This document shows, piece by piece, positions 53,969 through 63,043 of a stretch of 64,000 bases of DNA (positions are counted from its first letter, which is position 1; every line of letters begins with the position of its first letter). The DNA is taken from positions 1 to 64,000 of the forward strand of contig JADJPG010000032.1 of NCBI GenBank assembly GCA_016713365.1, written 5' to 3'. A model generated the notes under the pieces. It had not been told where the DNA came from. It worked only from the letters and a program-made list of their open reading frames with translations, and made no database searches. This DNA comes from Verrucomicrobiota bacterium (GTDB lineage: Bacteria > Verrucomicrobiota > Verrucomicrobiia > Limisphaerales > JADJPG01). The translations under genes were made by a program, and so were the position numbers.

Positions 53969-55542
53969 GCCTTCTTGCGGTTCAATCGCGACTTCACCAT
54001 TGAAAGGAGATCATCGGTGTGCCCTGTCTTGAAGGCGATGCTGAGCCCGAAGTAGAGCGCGGACGCCAGCGTCATTGGGACGAACACCTCGCCAAGCTTC
54101 GTCGCGAAACTCGCGTGGCCGATCGTCTTTGACCACCACTGGAAGCTGTACCAAGCCACCGCACCTGAAGCTGCGGCAGCGCCGAGCAGGGTCGCGAGAT
54201 GACGCTTGAGCTCCGCGAGATCGAGTGTCTTCAGCTTCTTGCGCAACGCGTAGAAGAGCAGACTGACGTTCATCAGCGCGGTGAGCGTGTTCGCGAAGCC
54301 CATGCCGGCCTGCTTGAACTTCCAGATCACAGCGAGCGTGATGATGAGGTTTGTCGCGAGGCAGAAGATGCTGATCCACATTGGCGTCTTGATGTCGCCG
54401 AGCGCGTAGAAGGCGCGGGCGAGGACGTTCACGACAGAGAAGGCGACGAGGCCGGGCGCGAGAAAGGTGAGCGCCGAGGCGGAGGCCAGCGTGGAGGCAG
54501 CGTCGAACTTGCCGCGTTCGAAGATGAGTCGAATCATCGGTTCAGCGAGGGCGACGAGCAGCACTGATGCGAGCAGGTTGATGAACACGAGCCAGTTCAA
54601 GCCTTGCCCGAGCGTGGAGCGAAACTCTGGATACTTCTTCTCCGCCGCGAGTCCGGAGAGCGCGGGCAGAAGGATTGTCGCCATAGAAATGCCGAAGACG
54701 CCTTGGGGCAGTTCCATCAAGCGCACGGCGACGGTGAAGGAGGTAAGCACGCCATTGTCGACGAAGAAGGCGAGGCCGTTCGTCATCAGCACGTTGATCT
54801 GGAACGCGGCGACGCCGATCGATCCGGGAATCATCTGCGCGACGACGCGGCGCACGGTCTCGTCGCGCCACGGCGTGGTCCATCGATAGTGGAAACCTTC
54901 CTTGCGCAGCAGCGGCAGTTGAAACACGGCTTGCGCGATGCCGGCGATCACGACGCCGATTGCCAGCCCGTAAATCTGTTGGTCCTCCCGCAGGCCGTAG
55001 TGCTTGCCGACCCAGTGGGACAATCCGACGGACGCGATCATGACGATGTTCAACATCGATGCGCCGAGCGTGGGGACGAAGAAATGTCCACGCGCGTTCA
55101 ACATGCCCATGAAGATCGCCGCGAGGCAGACGAGCAGGAGATAGGGCATCAAGGTGCGGAGCAGGCCGAGCATGAGGAGCGTCTCGCCGCTGGTGGTCCA
55201 GCCGGTGGCAAGCGCCGCGGAGACGCCGAGAATGCCGAGTGCGACGATGATCGTGGCCGCGACGACGAGTCCGGAGATGACGGCGTTCGCTGCCTGCCAC
55301 ATGGAGGCTTCGCCTTCGGTTTTCTCCTTCGCTTTGAAAACGGGAATGAACGCAGCCGTGAGCGCGCCTTCACCGAGGAGGCGGCGGAAGAGATTGGGAA
55401 CGGCGAACGCGAGGTTGAAGGCATCGGCCACCCAGGTGGTGCCCATGAACCAGGTGTAGGCGACTTCGCGCCCGAGCCCGAGCACGCGGCTGAGCATCGT
55501 GGCCGCGCTCATCGCGCTGGAGGACTTGATCAACTGCGACAT
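53965..55542 (-). CDS. murJ: Lipid II flippase MurJ
   Basis: Flips lipid II across the inner membrane for peptidoglycan synthesis. 525 residues and about fourteen hydrophobic helices, as expected for MurJ/MviN. Signatures: the N-terminal KSSSAMSAATMLSRVLGLGREVAYTWFMGTTWVADAFNLAFAVPNLFRRLLGEGALTAAF region (RVLG, DAF, PN-RRL-EGAL), AARGHFFVPTLGASMLNIV, LLRKEGFHYRW, GVFGISMATILLPALSGL and NVLARAFYALGDIKTPMWISIF. It is probably monocistronic, or leads into no gene on its strand before folA upstream (58-base gap). Confidence 0.96.
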   Translation of the reverse strand: MSQLIKSSSAMSAATMLSRVLGLGREVAYTWFMGTTWVADAFNLAFAVPNLFRRLLGEGALTAAFIPVFKAKEKTEGEASMWQAANAVISGLVVAATIIVALGILGVSAALATGWTTSGETLLMLGLLRTLMPYLLLVCLAAIFMGMLNARGHFFVPTLGASMLNIVMIASVGLSHWVGKHYGLREDQQIYGLAIGVVIAGIAQAVFQLPLLRKEGFHYRWTTPWRDETVRRVVAQMIPGSIGVAAFQINVLMTNGLAFFVDNGVLTSFTVAVRLMELPQGVFGISMATILLPALSGLAAEKKYPEFRSTLGQGLNWLVFINLLASVLLVALAEPMIRLIFERGKFDAASTLASASALTFLAPGLVAFSVVNVLARAFYALGDIKTPMWISIFCLATNLIITLAVIWKFKQAGMGFANTLTALMNVSLLFYALRKKLKTLDLAELKRHLATLLGAAAASGAVAWYSFQWWSKTIGHASFATKLGEVFVPMTLASALYFGLSIAFKTGHTDDLLSMVKSRLNRKKA

Positions 55543-55600
55543 GTGGCGCGGATTGTTCGGAGTTCAACCACCGGAGCGCAAGGGGCAAAGTGCCAGACGG

Positions 55601-56077
55601 TCATTCGGGGACGAGCGCGCGGTTGCGGTAGTGGAGAATGCGAAAGTCGGGTCCGTCGAACAGCTGGTCGTGCAGCCGAAACTGCTTTTCGAAGGACGGA
55701 AACAGGATGTCGCCTTCGACTTCGCGCTTCACGCGGGTGAGGAAGAGGTCGGAACACAGGGGGAGCGCCTGTTCGTAGATCTGCGCGCCGCCGCAGATGA
55801 AGAAGTCGCGCGTGTCGGCATTCGGATCGATCTGGCCGAGGTCGGTGAGGACTTGCACACCGGGAATCTGAAGCGGGGAACGGCTGAGGACGATCGTGGT
55901 CCGGTTCGGCAGGGGCTTGCCGATGGAATCGAAGGTCTTCCGGCCCATGATCACGATCTGGCCGGTCGTCATCTTTTTGAACCACTTGAAGTCCTCCGGC
56001 AGGTGCCAGGGAATTTTCGGACCGTTCCCGATCACGCGATTCTCGCTCATCGCCGCGATGGCTTTGAAGTATTTCAA
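55601..56077 (-). CDS. folA: Dihydrofolate reductase
   Basis: NADPH-dependent reduction of dihydrofolate to tetrahydrofolate. 158 residues, the family's length. Motifs: KAIAAMSENRVIGNGPKIPWHLPEDFKWFKKMT (IPWHLPEDF, catalytic acidic residue), IVIMGRKTFDSIGKPLPNRTTIVLSR (GRKTF, PLPNR), DFFICGGAQIYEQALPL (GG-IY) and DLFLTRVKREVEGDILFP. Every signature is intact. It lies 63 bases downstream of thyA on the same strand, the common thyA-folA pairing: ThyA makes dihydrofolate that FolA recycles. Confidence 0.97.
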   Translation of the reverse strand: MKYFKAIAAMSENRVIGNGPKIPWHLPEDFKWFKKMTTGQIVIMGRKTFDSIGKPLPNRTTIVLSRSPLQIPGVQVLTDLGQIDPNADTRDFFICGGAQIYEQALPLCSDLFLTRVKREVEGDILFPSFEKQFRLHDQLFDGPDFRILHYRNRALVPE

Positions 56078-56140
56078 AGGAAGTTGAGAGGGAAATGAGT
56101 TGAGAGTTGAGGGACCTGGCTTGGAAGAGGCGGAGCCGTG

Positions 56141-56935
56141 TCACACCGCGACGGCGGCCTTGATGTGGGGATGCGGATCGTAGCCGGTCAATTCGAAGTC
56201 CTCGAACTTGAAGTCGTGGATTTTTTTAACTTCGGAATTCAACTTCAAGCGGGGCAGGGGACGCGGTTCGCGGGTAAGCTGGAGCTTCGCTTGATCGAGG
56301 TGATTGCTGTAGAGGTGCAGGTCGCCAAAGGTATGCACGAACGTGCCGGGCTTCAGATCGCAGACCTGCGCGACCATCAGCGTGAGCAGCGCGTAGGAGG
56401 CGATGTTGAATGGCACGCCGAGGAACAGATCCGCGCTGCGTTGATAGAGCTGGCAGCTGAGTTCGCCATCCTGCACGAAGAATTGGAAGAGGGTGTGGCA
56501 GGGCGGCAGGGCCATTTGCTCAATTTCGCCGACGTTCCAGGCACTGACGATCAGGCGACGGCTGTCGGGGTTCTTTTTGATCTGCTCGATGACCTGATCG
56601 ATTTGATGGATGGACCGTCCGTCCGCGGTGCGCCAGTCGCACCATTGCGCGCTGTAAATGCGGCCGAGATCGCCATCGTCCGTCGCCCATTCGTCCCAAA
56701 TCGTCACGCCGTGATCATTCAGCCACTTCACATTCGTGTCGCCGCGAAGGAACCAGAGCAGTTCGTAGATGATGGATTTGGTGTGGAGCTTCTTGGTGGT
56801 CAAGAGGGGGAATCCATCGGCGAGCGGGAAGCGCGCCTGGGCTCCGAAGACGGAGTAAGTGCCCGTGCCGGTGCGGTCCGGCTTGAACTTGCCCTGCTCC
56901 AGAACGAGGCGGAGCAATTGATGATACTGAAGCAT
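56141..56935 (-). CDS. thyA: Thymidylate synthase
   Basis: Methylates dUMP to dTMP using methylene-tetrahydrofolate. 264 residues, the E. coli-like short form. Motifs: KPDRTGTGTYSVFGAQARFPL, KKLHTKSIIYELLWFLRGDTNVKWL, IWDEWATDDGDLGRIYSAQW, the catalytic Cys in MALPPCHTLFQFFV (about 146), LSCQLYQRSADLFLGVPFNIASYALL and the terminal GYDPHPHIKAAVAV. All are typical. It is followed by folA, forming a folate/dTMP pair. Its start is ATG at 56933-56935. Confidence 0.98.
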   Translation of the reverse strand: MLQYHQLLRLVLEQGKFKPDRTGTGTYSVFGAQARFPLADGFPLLTTKKLHTKSIIYELLWFLRGDTNVKWLNDHGVTIWDEWATDDGDLGRIYSAQWCDWRTADGRSIHQIDQVIEQIKKNPDSRRLIVSAWNVGEIEQMALPPCHTLFQFFVQDGELSCQLYQRSADLFLGVPFNIASYALLTLMVAQVCDLKPGTFVHTFGDLHLYSNHLDQAKLQLTREPRPLPRLKLNSEVKKIHDFKFEDFELTGYDPHPHIKAAVAV

Positions 56936-57164
56936 GGGTGGAGCGTAAAACGCCGCCGGAGAAAGGCAATACTCGGCAGCGATGCCTGAGTAAACGGAGG
57001 TCGGAATGTGCCGCGCTCAGCATCGCGTTGCCGCCGTCGTTTTGACCGTTGGCGACACGAATGCGCGCCGCTGTGCAAAAGAAACTGGGGTCTGAAATCG
57101 TAATCATCCATTTGCCGATGGCGCCGGGGTCACGGATCGAGTATCGCAGTGGAGACAAACAACT

Positions 57165-57689
57165 ATGACGACTGTTTCAAAGCGCAAGGTGACGAAGCCA
57201 AAGACCGCGGTGAGTTCCAGAACTTCCGCAACGCGTCGCAAGCCGGTGACGAAGGCGACAAAGTCCAAGGCAGCAGCGGGCGGAAGGATTCTGGTGTCCG
57301 GGGCGGGCAGCGCGGAGTTGCGGACGCTTGGGGTGAAGCTCGCTGCGGAGGTGGACCCTGACTTGTATTGCGTGGATCTCTCGCGGGTAGTGAGCAAATA
57401 CATTGGCGAGACAGAGAAGAATCTCGAACGGGTGTTTGCCTTGGCGGAGGCGACGGGCGCCGTGTTGTTCTTCGATGAGGCGGACGCGCTCTTCGGCAAA
57501 CGAACCGAGGTGAAGGACAGCCATGACCGGTACGCGAATCAAGAGGTGAGTTACCTCCTGCAGCGGATGGAAGGCTACGAGGGGATCGTGATTCTTGCGA
57601 CGAACCGACGGGCCAATCTCGATGAGGCGTTTCTGCGCCGGTTGAGATTTGTCAGCGTAGACACCACCGCGAAGCGGAAGTCGAAGTAG
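57165..57689 (+). CDS. AAA-ATPase-like protein with degenerate Walker A and no C-terminal lid
   Basis: 174 residues. A basic Lys/Thr/Ser-rich tail (~1-40) precedes an AAA core closely related to the AAA ATPases found beside contractile-tail systems: LYCVDLSRVVSKYIGETEKNLERVFALAE, Walker B VLFFDEADALFGKRTEVKDSHDRYANQEVSYLLQRMEGYEG and sensor 1 IVILATNRR, then arginine-finger-like FLRRLRF. The P-loop GxxGxGK(T/S) is replaced by VSGAGSAELRTLG, so normal nucleotide binding is doubtful. The lid domain after RLRF is missing: the frame ends TTAKRKSK. It may be a pseudo-ATPase or a decaying fragment. No tail genes are in the window. Confidence 0.75.
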   Translation: MTTVSKRKVTKPKTAVSSRTSATRRKPVTKATKSKAAAGGRILVSGAGSAELRTLGVKLAAEVDPDLYCVDLSRVVSKYIGETEKNLERVFALAEATGAVLFFDEADALFGKRTEVKDSHDRYANQEVSYLLQRMEGYEGIVILATNRRANLDEAFLRRLRFVSVDTTAKRKSK

Positions 57690-57727
57690 AGGCTGGAGAA
57701 TCGCTCTGTGTAGAGAAGCAGGAGCGA

Positions 57728-57767
57728 GGAAAAGAAAAAGCGGAGTTCGGTATTACCCGAACTCCGC
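57728..57767 (-). terminator. Intrinsic terminator of the RRM-protein gene
   Basis: On the minus strand GCGGAGTTCGG-GTAATA-CCGAACTCCGC forms a perfect 11-bp stem (57740-57767) followed at once by TTTTTCTTT. It is 28 bases after the stop of the RRM gene. This is a textbook rho-independent terminator. The plus-strand AAA gene ends 50 bases on the other side. Confidence 0.9.
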
Positions 57768-57795
57768 GTGAGTGATTCAAAAATCGAATCGACGA

Positions 57796-58146
<351 letters not shown>

Positions 58147-58384
58147 GTGATGTTATTACTGTCTGACTAACCGTTGCTTTCACAGACTGTTCCCGACCGC
58201 CGGGTTTCTAATCATCACTGAACGGAGTTCACCTGAGGATTTACCAAGCCTTGAAATGGACAAGCTATCTAACAGATGCGGGCAAGCTCGCACGTTGCCG
58301 CAAACAAGCAATGTAATTCGCGATATATTTTTCGGGGTCAGGCAAGGCGCTCAAACGGTCCTTGCTATTCAACGGGCGGGCACG

Positions 58385-58972
58385 ATGGTTTGCAGCATGG
58401 GAATTCTACGTTGGTGGCGGAAGCGGCAGACCGGAAATGTCTCGCTGTCTTCCGGTGAATCGGCAACGCGGGCGGCGGCTGATGCGGGAAGCGCCGAGGC
58501 TCAGTTCGGCCTTGGACTGCATTTCAGCGCCAACGGGGGTGGCGAGAGGGATCTCGTGCAGTCAGCACGATGGTATGAAATGGCTGCGCTACAGGGGCAC
58601 GCGCTCGCCCAGGTGAATTTGGCGGCCATGTTCGCGCGTGGACAGGGCGTGGGACGAAGCGAGGAGTCGGCGTTGAAGTGGACTCGCTGTGCCGCCGAGG
58701 GCGGCGATGCGGGCGCGCAATTTCTGTTGGGACGTCGCTTCCACCGGAGCAGCATCAATCGCATGGCCACCGACTGTGCGGAGTCACGCATCGAGGCTTA
58801 CAAATGGTTCCGGCTGTCCGCGAACCAGGGCTACGCGGGATCGAAGGAAGCCTGCGATGAGATGTCCATGCAGATGACTTACGCGGATGTGAGCGAGGGC
58901 AACCAGCGGGCGGCTAGCTTCGTTGTCCGATCTTCCGGCGGTGCGGTGATGGGCGCCGCGCGCGAGAATTAA
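58385..58972 (+). CDS. Sel1-like repeat protein
   Basis: I take the ATG at 58385 (MVCSMGILRWWRKRQ); the ATG at 58397 is also possible and the longest frame (58256) reads non-protein-like. About 195 residues. Sel1-type units: SAEAQFGLGLHFSANGGGERDLVQSARWYEMAALQGHALAQVNLAAMFARGQGVGRSEESALKWTRCAAEGGDAGAQFLLG, then IEAYKWFRLSANQGYAGSK, giving three to four repeats of the ~36-residue solenoid. Such proteins are adaptors for protein contacts. No signal peptide is clear. The stop TAA overlaps the infC stop on the other strand (TTAA at 58969-58972). Confidence 0.85.
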   Translation: MVCSMGILRWWRKRQTGNVSLSSGESATRAAADAGSAEAQFGLGLHFSANGGGERDLVQSARWYEMAALQGHALAQVNLAAMFARGQGVGRSEESALKWTRCAAEGGDAGAQFLLGRRFHRSSINRMATDCAESRIEAYKWFRLSANQGYAGSKEACDEMSMQMTYADVSEGNQRAASFVVRSSGGAVMGAAREN

Positions 58973-59634
58973 GTGGTCTCCGGCGCTGGCCCGGCATCGG
59001 CCGCCGCGGGTGACGCGGGGGCGGCCTTGGCGGAGGGTGCAGCACTGGGAGCGGGTTCCGGCTTCTTTACCGTCTTGGCGCGCTGGTCGCGGGGCAGGGG
59101 GCTGATGATCACGTGCATGTCGCGATCGCCGGCCATCTTTGGCGGAGCGTCGGCTTTGCCGTAAGCGGCAGCTTCCTGCACGAAACGATTCACCACCTGA
59201 AAGCCGAATTCCTTGTGAGCGCGCTGGCGTCCACGAAAGCGGAGTTTCACGCGCACCTTCATGTCTTCCGCGAGGAATCCAATGGCGTGGTTGAGTTTCG
59301 TTTTGAAATCGTGCTCGTCGATGTTCGCCGTCAGCTGCAGCTCCTTCATCTGGTTGGCGGGCTGGCGCGACTCGGATTCCTTCTTCCGCTTCGATTCCTC
59401 GTACTGGAATTTTCCGTACTCGATGATGCGGCAGACCGGTGGCGTGGCGTTCGGGGCGATTTCGATCAGGTCCAGTCCGCGATTCTGCGCGAGGCGCAAG
59501 GCGTCGGTCAGCGGCATGACGCCGAGCGGTTGTTTCATCTCGTCGAGGACGCGCACTTCGCGGGCGCGAATTTTTCCGTTGCGGCGGTGGAGGGGCTCAC
59601 GAGAAGGAAACGGACGGGAGGGAAATCGGCTCAT
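58969..59634 (-). CDS. infC: Translation initiation factor IF-3
   Basis: Binds the 30S subunit and checks the start codon. 221 residues, longer than the usual ~180 because of a C-terminal tail rich in Ala, Pro and Lys (about residues 180-221). Core motifs: NGKIRAREVRVLDEMKQPLGVMPLTDALRLAQNRGLDLIEIAPNATPPVCRIIEYGKFQYEESKRKKE (the N-domain signature), then KELQLTANIDEHDFKTKLNHAIGFLAEDMKVRVKLRFRGRQRAHKEFGFQVVNRFVQE and DRDMHVIISP. The start is ATG rather than the rare AUU that autoregulates infC in E. coli. rpmI and rplT, usual partners, are not downstream: the Sel1 gene converges instead. Confidence 0.97.
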   Translation of the reverse strand: MSRFPSRPFPSREPLHRRNGKIRAREVRVLDEMKQPLGVMPLTDALRLAQNRGLDLIEIAPNATPPVCRIIEYGKFQYEESKRKKESESRQPANQMKELQLTANIDEHDFKTKLNHAIGFLAEDMKVRVKLRFRGRQRAHKEFGFQVVNRFVQEAAAYGKADAPPKMAGDRDMHVIISPLPRDQRAKTVKKPEPAPSAAPSAKAAPASPAAADAGPAPETT

Positions 59635-59712
59635 GCGTGGAGGTGGAATGGATGGATGGTTATCAGGAACGCGGTTGTTGGAATTTCAGGAAAGGAGCTT
59701 GGCGGTGGATGA

Positions 59713-59982
59713 CTACTTCCGGGCCCGGGGCCGCATGATGCGGAGCACACCAGCGGGCGGGCACGAGGCTTCCTCGTCGATCAGCACGGCTTTGCCCGCT
59801 TTGAGTTCCTTCTCGAGTGTCGCCTGGGAGGAGAGCTGTGTGGCGGGACGCGGCATCGTTCCCTTCACCTGGCGGTAGTGAACGAGGGTGCGTCCGACAA
59901 AGCCGATCTCGATCTTTGAATCGGTCAGCTGCCATACTTGGCCCATTTTGAGGGCGGCTGCAGAAGATTGACTGTTTATCAT
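59713..59982 (-). CDS. Small conserved-looking hypothetical protein upstream of infC
   Basis: From the ATG at 59980-59982 (MINSQSSAAALKMGQVWQL) an 89-residue protein is encoded. It has an SH3-like beta-barrel feel: GQVWQLTDSKIEIGFVGRTLVHYRQVKG, then basic RPATQLSSQATLEKELKAGKAVLIDEE and a basic C-terminus RIMRPRARK. Codon use and compact size support a real gene, and I recall similar small proteins in Verrucomicrobiota, though I cannot name a family. It lies 78 bases upstream of infC on the same strand. A ribosome- or RNA-related role is possible but unproven. Confidence 0.55.
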   Translation of the reverse strand: MINSQSSAAALKMGQVWQLTDSKIEIGFVGRTLVHYRQVKGTMPRPATQLSSQATLEKELKAGKAVLIDEEASCPPAGVLRIMRPRARK

Positions 59983-60265
59983 GACAAATTGGCTGAAGCA
60001 TTCCCTCCCGGAAAATCGGGAACGGACCGGCAAGCGACACGACGGCCCGCGAGGAATGCTGACTTGGAATCGAGCCGAACAAGAAAGGAAGCGCTAGGGA
60101 GGCCGCCCAGAAAGTCTGGTTAAATTCGGAGGAAGCTTCTCCCCCGGCGATGGGGGACGCAACGCAATTCCCAATTAATTTTGGGCGCGGATTCGTGCGG
60201 TGCGTCGGAAATGACGCCGCAAATGGCGGGCTTGAATTTTCCCGTGGCCGGTGTGAGCTAGGCGC

Positions 60266-61480
60266 GTGCAGCGAACAACCTGTTGGGCCAGGCATGGGGA
60301 ACTTTGGGTTCTCTTCTTCCTCCATGGTATGGCGCTCGGCATGTGGTTCGTGCCGCTCAGCACCGTGCTCGATGCCCACGGGCTGCACGCGATCAAGCCG
60401 TACGCCTTCGCCACATCGGCCATCTCCGCGTTCGTTTCCCCGCTGCTGTTCGGCGCGATGGCGGACCGGCATCTCGGTCCGGTGCGGGTGCTGCGCGGTC
60501 TTGCTGTCGCCACCGCCCTGGCCATGGCGCTGGCCACAACCGGGATTCACCTCGGGTGGAACGCATGGCTCGTGCTGGGACTCATTCAGGTTCACGCGCT
60601 GTTCTCGACCCCAACATGGAGCATCTCCACATCGATCGTGTTGTCGCGGCTGACGGATTCACGCCGCGAGTTCGGACCGATTCGGGCGATTGCGACCTTT
60701 GGCTGGATGGTTGGCTGCTGGTTGGTGAGCGCTTTGAACGCGGATGCGTCGACGCTCGCGGGTTACGGAGGAGCGATTACCTGGGGGGCGCTCGCGTTCT
60801 TCACGCTGAAGATCCGGGGTGATGCGCCGCCGAAATCGACGGAGCGTTTGACGCTGAAGCAGCGATTTGGTCTGGATGCGCTGGCGCTCTTCAAAAAGAA
60901 GGATCACCAGGTGGTGTTCATCACGGCGGCGTTGTTCAGCATTCCCATTGCGGCATTCTATCCCTTCACGCCCAGTCATCTGAAGGCGGTGGGATTCGAG
61001 CACACCAGCGCGTGGATGGCGATGGGGCAGGTGACCGAGATCATCGCGATGATAGGGCTGGCGCGCATTCTCACCAACTACCGGTTGAAATGGATCTTTG
61101 CGACGGGAATGAGCTTCGGCCTGATTCGTTTCGGCCTGTGCGCGCTGAACACGAAGGCGACGTTGCTAGCCGGTGTCACGCTACATGGATTTGCGTTCAC
61201 GTTGTTCTTCATCACCGCTCAACTGTATCTCGATGAACGCGTCGATCCGGCCTGGCGCGCCCGGGCGCAGGCGTTGATGTCGCTGATGACGGCGGGCGTC
61301 GGGAACTTGATCGGCTACCTCTCGTGCGGATGGTGGTTCAACGTGTGCGAAACGCAGGACGGCATGCGGTGGACGTTGTTCTGGGGCGTGCTGTCCGGAG
61401 CAATAGGAGCGGTGCTGGTTTACTTCCTCGCGCGATACCACGGCGTGAAGGGACATCCTCCCCGCCCGAACGTCGGCTAA
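60266..61480 (+). CDS. MFS transporter, nucleoside:H+ symporter (NupG-like) type
   Basis: 404 residues with twelve hydrophobic segments, starting at a GTG at 60266 (MQRTTCWARHGELWVLFFLHGMALGMWFVPLSTVLDAHG). N-terminal motifs FATSAISAFVSPLLFGAMADRHLGPVRVL (MFS motif-A-like GAMADRHLG) and WSISTSIVLSRLTDSRREFGPIRAIATFGWMVGCWLV match the nucleoside permease/NupG-XapB subgroup. The end, DQDGMRWTLFWGVLSGAIGAVLVYFLARYHG-like, is also typical. It probably imports nucleosides or related compounds at the inner membrane. Its stop overlaps the convergent serine-hydrolase stop by four bases. Confidence 0.85.
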   Translation: MQRTTCWARHGELWVLFFLHGMALGMWFVPLSTVLDAHGLHAIKPYAFATSAISAFVSPLLFGAMADRHLGPVRVLRGLAVATALAMALATTGIHLGWNAWLVLGLIQVHALFSTPTWSISTSIVLSRLTDSRREFGPIRAIATFGWMVGCWLVSALNADASTLAGYGGAITWGALAFFTLKIRGDAPPKSTERLTLKQRFGLDALALFKKKDHQVVFITAALFSIPIAAFYPFTPSHLKAVGFEHTSAWMAMGQVTEIIAMIGLARILTNYRLKWIFATGMSFGLIRFGLCALNTKATLLAGVTLHGFAFTLFFITAQLYLDERVDPAWRARAQALMSLMTAGVGNLIGYLSCGWWFNVCETQDGMRWTLFWGVLSGAIGAVLVYFLARYHGVKGHPPRPNVG

Positions 61481-62192
61481 TTCTCGGAGACGAAAAATTG
61501 TTCAATGATCCCGTCGGGCTTGCGATACATCGACACGCGCAATTCACCGCGATCAAAGGTCAACCGGCTCGTGGTGACTTCCATTCCTCCACGTTCGTTG
61601 GCGCTGAGTTGTTCGACGGATTTCGGCGTCCCGTAGGGCTTCAATCTCCGGGCGGCGCCGGCGAGTTTGGTGTCGGTGAGGTACAGGTTGAATTCCTCGG
61701 CGAACTGTTTGCGGTCGATCTTGCCGCGCTGGAGTTGCGCGAAGACAGCCTTCACCGTTTCGGTGGCGGGTGAGCCTTTAATCGTGGGAACGTTAGTTGG
61801 CTCCTTCAGCAGCAGCGCGAAGATTTGTCCCGGCACGCCCGCCAGTCCGCCTTCGAGGTTGCAGGTCACAATGACGCTGGATCGGGTCGAGGGGATTGTG
61901 GCGCTCCAGGTGTTGAAGCCGCTGACGGCACCGTTGTGCGAGAGGACCTGCCGGCCGGACTGCAACTTCACGGAGAGACCGCAGCCGTATTCGGAGATGC
62001 GTCCTGTGCTCAAGGTGCGGGGCGAAGTCATCACCGCGTAGGTCTCGGGCTTCAGCGCTTTGCCGGTGACGAGTGCGAGGTTCCATTTCGCGAGATCGCC
62101 CGGCGTGGAATAAATTCCGCCGGCGCCGCAGAGCCAGCCTTTGGCTTCGGGTGCGACGTATTCGGACGGACTGAGGAGGAAGGTGGCATATC
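61477..62192 (-). CDS. C-terminal part of a frameshifted beta-lactamase-family serine hydrolase
   Basis: From the break near 62192 this frame reads GYATFLLSPSEYVAPEAKGWLCGAGGIYSTPGDLAKWNLALVTGKAL and continues through MTSPRTLSTG, VLSHNGAVSGFNTW (the HxG motif opposite the nucleophile) to the stop at 61477. Text such as GAGGIYSTPGDLAKWNLAL is the standard middle of class C-type serine hydrolases, so it continues the frame starting at 62894. A further ~120-residue beta-rich tail (VKAVFAQLQRGKIDRKQFAEEFN) follows the catalytic fold. Its stop lies in CTAA shared with the MFS gene. Confidence 0.8.
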
Positions 62193-62894
62193 CTTGGCCA
62201 GACGAGGGTCGGCGAGGTCGGGTTCGTAGATCGATTGCGTCATGCCAAGCGGTTTGAAGATCCGGCGTTCCAGGAACGAACCAAGACTTTCGCCGCTGAC
62301 ACGTTCTGCGACACGTCCAAGCAGGATGTAGCCGGTGTTACTGTACGAGTATTTGCTGCCGGGTTCGAAGTCGAGTTTGCCGCCGGCATATTGGCGGATC
62401 AATTCATCTTCGGGAATTACCGTGTGCATCCGGCGATCGACGAAATCGAGCGGATAATAATCCGGGTAACCGGAGACGTGATTCATCAAATCGAGGAGCG
62501 TGATATCGGCGGCACGGGCGAGCCCGGGATAATACTTTGCGACGGGATCGTTGACCGAGAGTTTGCCGTCCTCCGCGAGAAGTAAAATGGCGGCGCAGGT
62601 AAATTGCTTGGAGACGGAACCGATCGCGAACAGCGTGTCCGGAGCCACCATCCTTCCGTCGTCGAGCGAGCGTTTTCCGTAGCCCTTCTGAAGAACAGTT
62701 TGCCCGTCCTTAACGATGGCCACCGACAGGCCGACGCGATTGGACTGGGCCATGAATTCCGTCAGATAGGCGTCGATGGCAGCCACATCGAAGGTCTCCG
62801 GCATTTTCAGTTTCGGGCTCGCGGCGAAACTGAACGAGGGAACGCAGCTGCCGGCGAGGACGAGAGCGAAGGCGAGTCGAACGAGAATGCTCAT
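62052..62894 (-). CDS. N-terminal part of a frameshifted secreted beta-lactamase-family serine hydrolase
   Basis: The ATG at 62892-62894 opens a signal peptide (ILVRLAFALVLAGSCVPSFSFA). The catalytic domain starts well: IDAYLTEFMAQSNRVGLSVAIVKDGQTVLQKGYGKRSL, nucleophile Ser in AIGSVSKQFTCAAILLL (SxxK), LLDLMNHVSGYPDYYPL, and KYSYSNTGYILLGRVAERVSG (YSN, second motif). After DLADPRLAK the frame turns into unlikely text and stops at 62052. The companion frame takes over at once, and one extra G in AAGG-ATATG (62192-62193) would join them into a ~470-residue hydrolase. Likely a periplasmic esterase or peptidase. Confidence 0.85.
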   Translation of the reverse strand: MSILVRLAFALVLAGSCVPSFSFAASPKLKMPETFDVAAIDAYLTEFMAQSNRVGLSVAIVKDGQTVLQKGYGKRSLDDGRMVAPDTLFAIGSVSKQFTCAAILLLAEDGKLSVNDPVAKYYPGLARAADITLLDLMNHVSGYPDYYPLDFVDRRMHTVIPEDELIRQYAGGKLDFEPGSKYSYSNTGYILLGRVAERVSGESLGSFLERRIFKPLGMTQSIYEPDLADPRLAKDMPPSSSVRPNTSHPKPKAGSAAPAEFIPRRAISRNGTSHSSPAKR

Positions 62895-63043
62895 GGGCGA
62901 AGTGAAGTTTATCTGCGGGCGGATTTCAATGGTTGTGATCGATGGACTGTCCGACGAGGTGAATGGTGCGATGGCCACCGTTGGGATGACGCCGTTCGCG
63001 ACAAAACCGTTGCGCTTCGGGTTTCCGCCGGCACACTTCCGTC

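Noticed and set aside
57165..57689. AAA protein as part of a contractile injection system
   Set aside because: No tail, sheath, baseplate or spike genes are within the window, and the P-loop is lost.
59663..60595. 310-codon minus-strand open frame overlapping the MFS gene
   Set aside because: Lies in a different frame from the small gene at 59713-59982 and runs antisense to a clear transporter.
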